Assembly: GCA_026770585.1 (NCBI GenBank)
Contig: MU646557.1
Location: forward strand, 89,032 to 101,220
From: Baffinella frigidus
Taxonomy: Eukaryota > Cryptophyceae > Cryptomonadales > Baffinellaceae
DNA: 12,189 bases
Direction: 5' to 3'
How positions within the stretch are numbered: the stretch's first letter is position 1; every line of letters starts with the position of its first letter. Positions 11,351 through 12,189 of the stretch are shown piece by piece. The position numbers were made by a program, and so were the translations under genes. The notes beneath the pieces are model-generated. The model searched no databases and was not told the DNA's origin. It saw nothing but the letters and a program-made list of their open reading frames with translations.

Positions 11351-11530
11351 CTATCGCACCGCAGCCCCATCTCTGGACATTTCCGGGGCGCGCCGAGCCA
11401 TGCGCAGCGCCCAATCGCGTTCCAAGTGCTCCCCGAGGCCCGCGATGCCGTCGTACCCCATGCGTTTCGCGCGTCCCTGGGTGCCCGCCAGCATGGATGC
11501 GCCCGCGTCGATTGCCTGCTGCTCCCGCAC
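11351..11530 (-). CDS. Terminal exon of an unrecognised gene
   Basis: On the minus strand: acceptor CCTACGACGCAG, then 180 bp in phase 0, 59 residues and TAG. It reads VREQQAIDAGASMLAGTQGR, then AKRMGYDGIAGLGEHLERDW, then ALRMARRAPEMSRDGAAVR. Strong GC-ending codon bias, as in the + strand exons, and a balanced amino-acid mix support coding. The gene converges on the HPPD-like gene about 1.6 kb away. I do not recognise the family. The open frame continues past the acceptor, so a longer exon is possible. Pieces of it recur at 7594-7619 and on both sides of the foldback at 11137-11274. Confidence 0.5.
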   Translation of the reverse strand: MREQQAIDAGASMLAGTQGRAKRMGYDGIAGLGEHLERDWALRMARRAPEMSRDGAAVR

Positions 11531-12004
11531 CTGCGTCGTAGGGTGCGTCAGCGCACGCCACTTTACAAAACGCCTTTTTTTTGAAGCAACTTTTTGAAAC
11601 TTTTTGAAGGAACTGGTAGCCACGGGTGGTCCTGTCAGATGATGTCTGGAAAATGGGGAAGGGTGCCTGGCAACACACGCAACGTCCAAAGGCCGCCAGG
11701 CCTGTGTGGAAGGTCCTCGACCCTCACGGAGAGGCCCAACTAGCCCTTGACCTATTTGCATCAATGCCCCGCTGTCGAGCAAGCACAGCACAGCACGGAC
11801 TCTCTCGCTCTCGCGCGCTCTCTCTCTCTCCCTCTCGCTCTCTCGCTCTCTCGCCCTCTCGCTCTCTCGCAACCCCGCTCGCTCGCTCGAGTCAGTCAGC
11901 CATCTATTGAGTCAGTCATTCAGCCAGCCAGCCAGCCAGCACGCCCGCCAGCCCGCCAGCCAGCCAGTCAAAACAGTCAAAGGCCGCGGGGCAGGCAAAA
12001 TCAC
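11531..12004. repeat. Presumed intron of the minus-strand gene, with microsatellites
   Basis: ACTTTTTGAA is doubled near 11590-11607. (CT)n/CTCG repeats run from about 11801 to 11885, and CAGC/CAGT repeats from about 11914 to 11971. No further exon was recognised in 11626-11790, though the DNA there is non-repetitive. Confidence 0.55.
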
Positions 12005-12060
12005 CTTGGTGTGTCGATGCGCAAGGAAGCGCTCCTCGGCATGCTGGTCCACCAGCGCCG
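12005..12060 (-). CDS. Possible upstream exon of the minus-strand gene
   Basis: Minus-strand acceptor TTCCAAG, 56 bp, donor AAG|GTGATT. It reads ALVDQHAEERFLAHRHTK with GC-ending codons and leaves phase 0, which fits the terminal exon. The acceptor is preceded by poly-G rather than pyrimidines, which weakens the case. Confidence 0.35.
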
Positions 12061-12066
12061 CTTGGA

Positions 12067-12084
12067 ACCCCCCCCCCCGCCTCC

Positions 12085-12134
<50 letters not shown>

Positions 12135-12140
12135 ACCGCT

Positions 12141-12189
<49 letters not shown>
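12067..12189. repeat. Long poly-C tract at the window end
   Basis: Nearly pure C from 12067, broken only by GCCTCCTC and ACCGCTT. It includes uninterrupted runs of over 40 bases. It could be genuine or an assembly or sequencing artefact at a contig edge. Confidence 0.9.

Noticed and set aside
12005-12136. Glycine-rich minus-strand protein
   Set aside because: The poly-G part is the homopolymer; only 12005-12060 has exon character.

Overview
The window looks like nuclear DNA of a repeat-rich eukaryote, most likely a unicellular alga or similar protist. Small exons of high third-position GC sit in introns of about 0.7-2 kb that are packed with mini- and microsatellites. There are no ribosome-binding sites or operons, and degenerate CCCTAAA-type heptamers (plant/green-algal/dinoflagellate-like telomere unit) occur throughout. 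The species cannot be fixed from the sequence; a prasinophyte-like green alga or a dinoflagellate would both fit.

Main gene (+ strand, about 937-9736): eight small exons can be joined in one open frame of 732 nt (243 codons plus TAA). Exons 2-5 resemble the C-terminal half of 4-hydroxyphenylpyruvate dioxygenase (HPPD): YRNL, then ILVD at the family spacing, then LLQIFT, FLEFIQR (carrying the glutamate iron ligand) and GGFGIRNF...LF.S.E. Exon 1 aligns with the segment that normally holds the second histidine iron ligand, but no histidine is present. Exons 6-8 add a helical, charged C-terminal extension of about 107 residues. The 5' half lies outside the window.

Nearly every exon has one to three decayed extra copies in the adjoining introns, usually with their own splice acceptor or donor. 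Heptamer satellites begin exactly at splice donors (GGTGTAG)n or lead into acceptors (CCCTCAA)n. The gene has apparently grown by local duplication of exon/splice-site units followed by satellite expansion.

3' intergenic region (about 9740-11340): a dense cluster of short palindromic elements of two families, here called A (about 107 bp, ends TATCCCTTAAGTGGCGAG) and B (about 122 bp, ends TACAGGGGTACCTCGCTCAT). A third family, C (about 160 bp, two copies), lies in introns of the main gene. All three share an internal CCTAC-S-GTAGG core. Family A also carries an inner stem that changes sequence between copies while staying self-complementary.

Right end (- strand, 11351-12060): a terminal exon and one upstream exon of an unrecognised gene, converging on the HPPD-like gene. 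Fragments of its terminal exon occur elsewhere, including one inside an intron of the HPPD-like gene. The window ends in a long poly-C tract.

No RNA gene, CRISPR array, bacterial element or autonomous transposase was seen.
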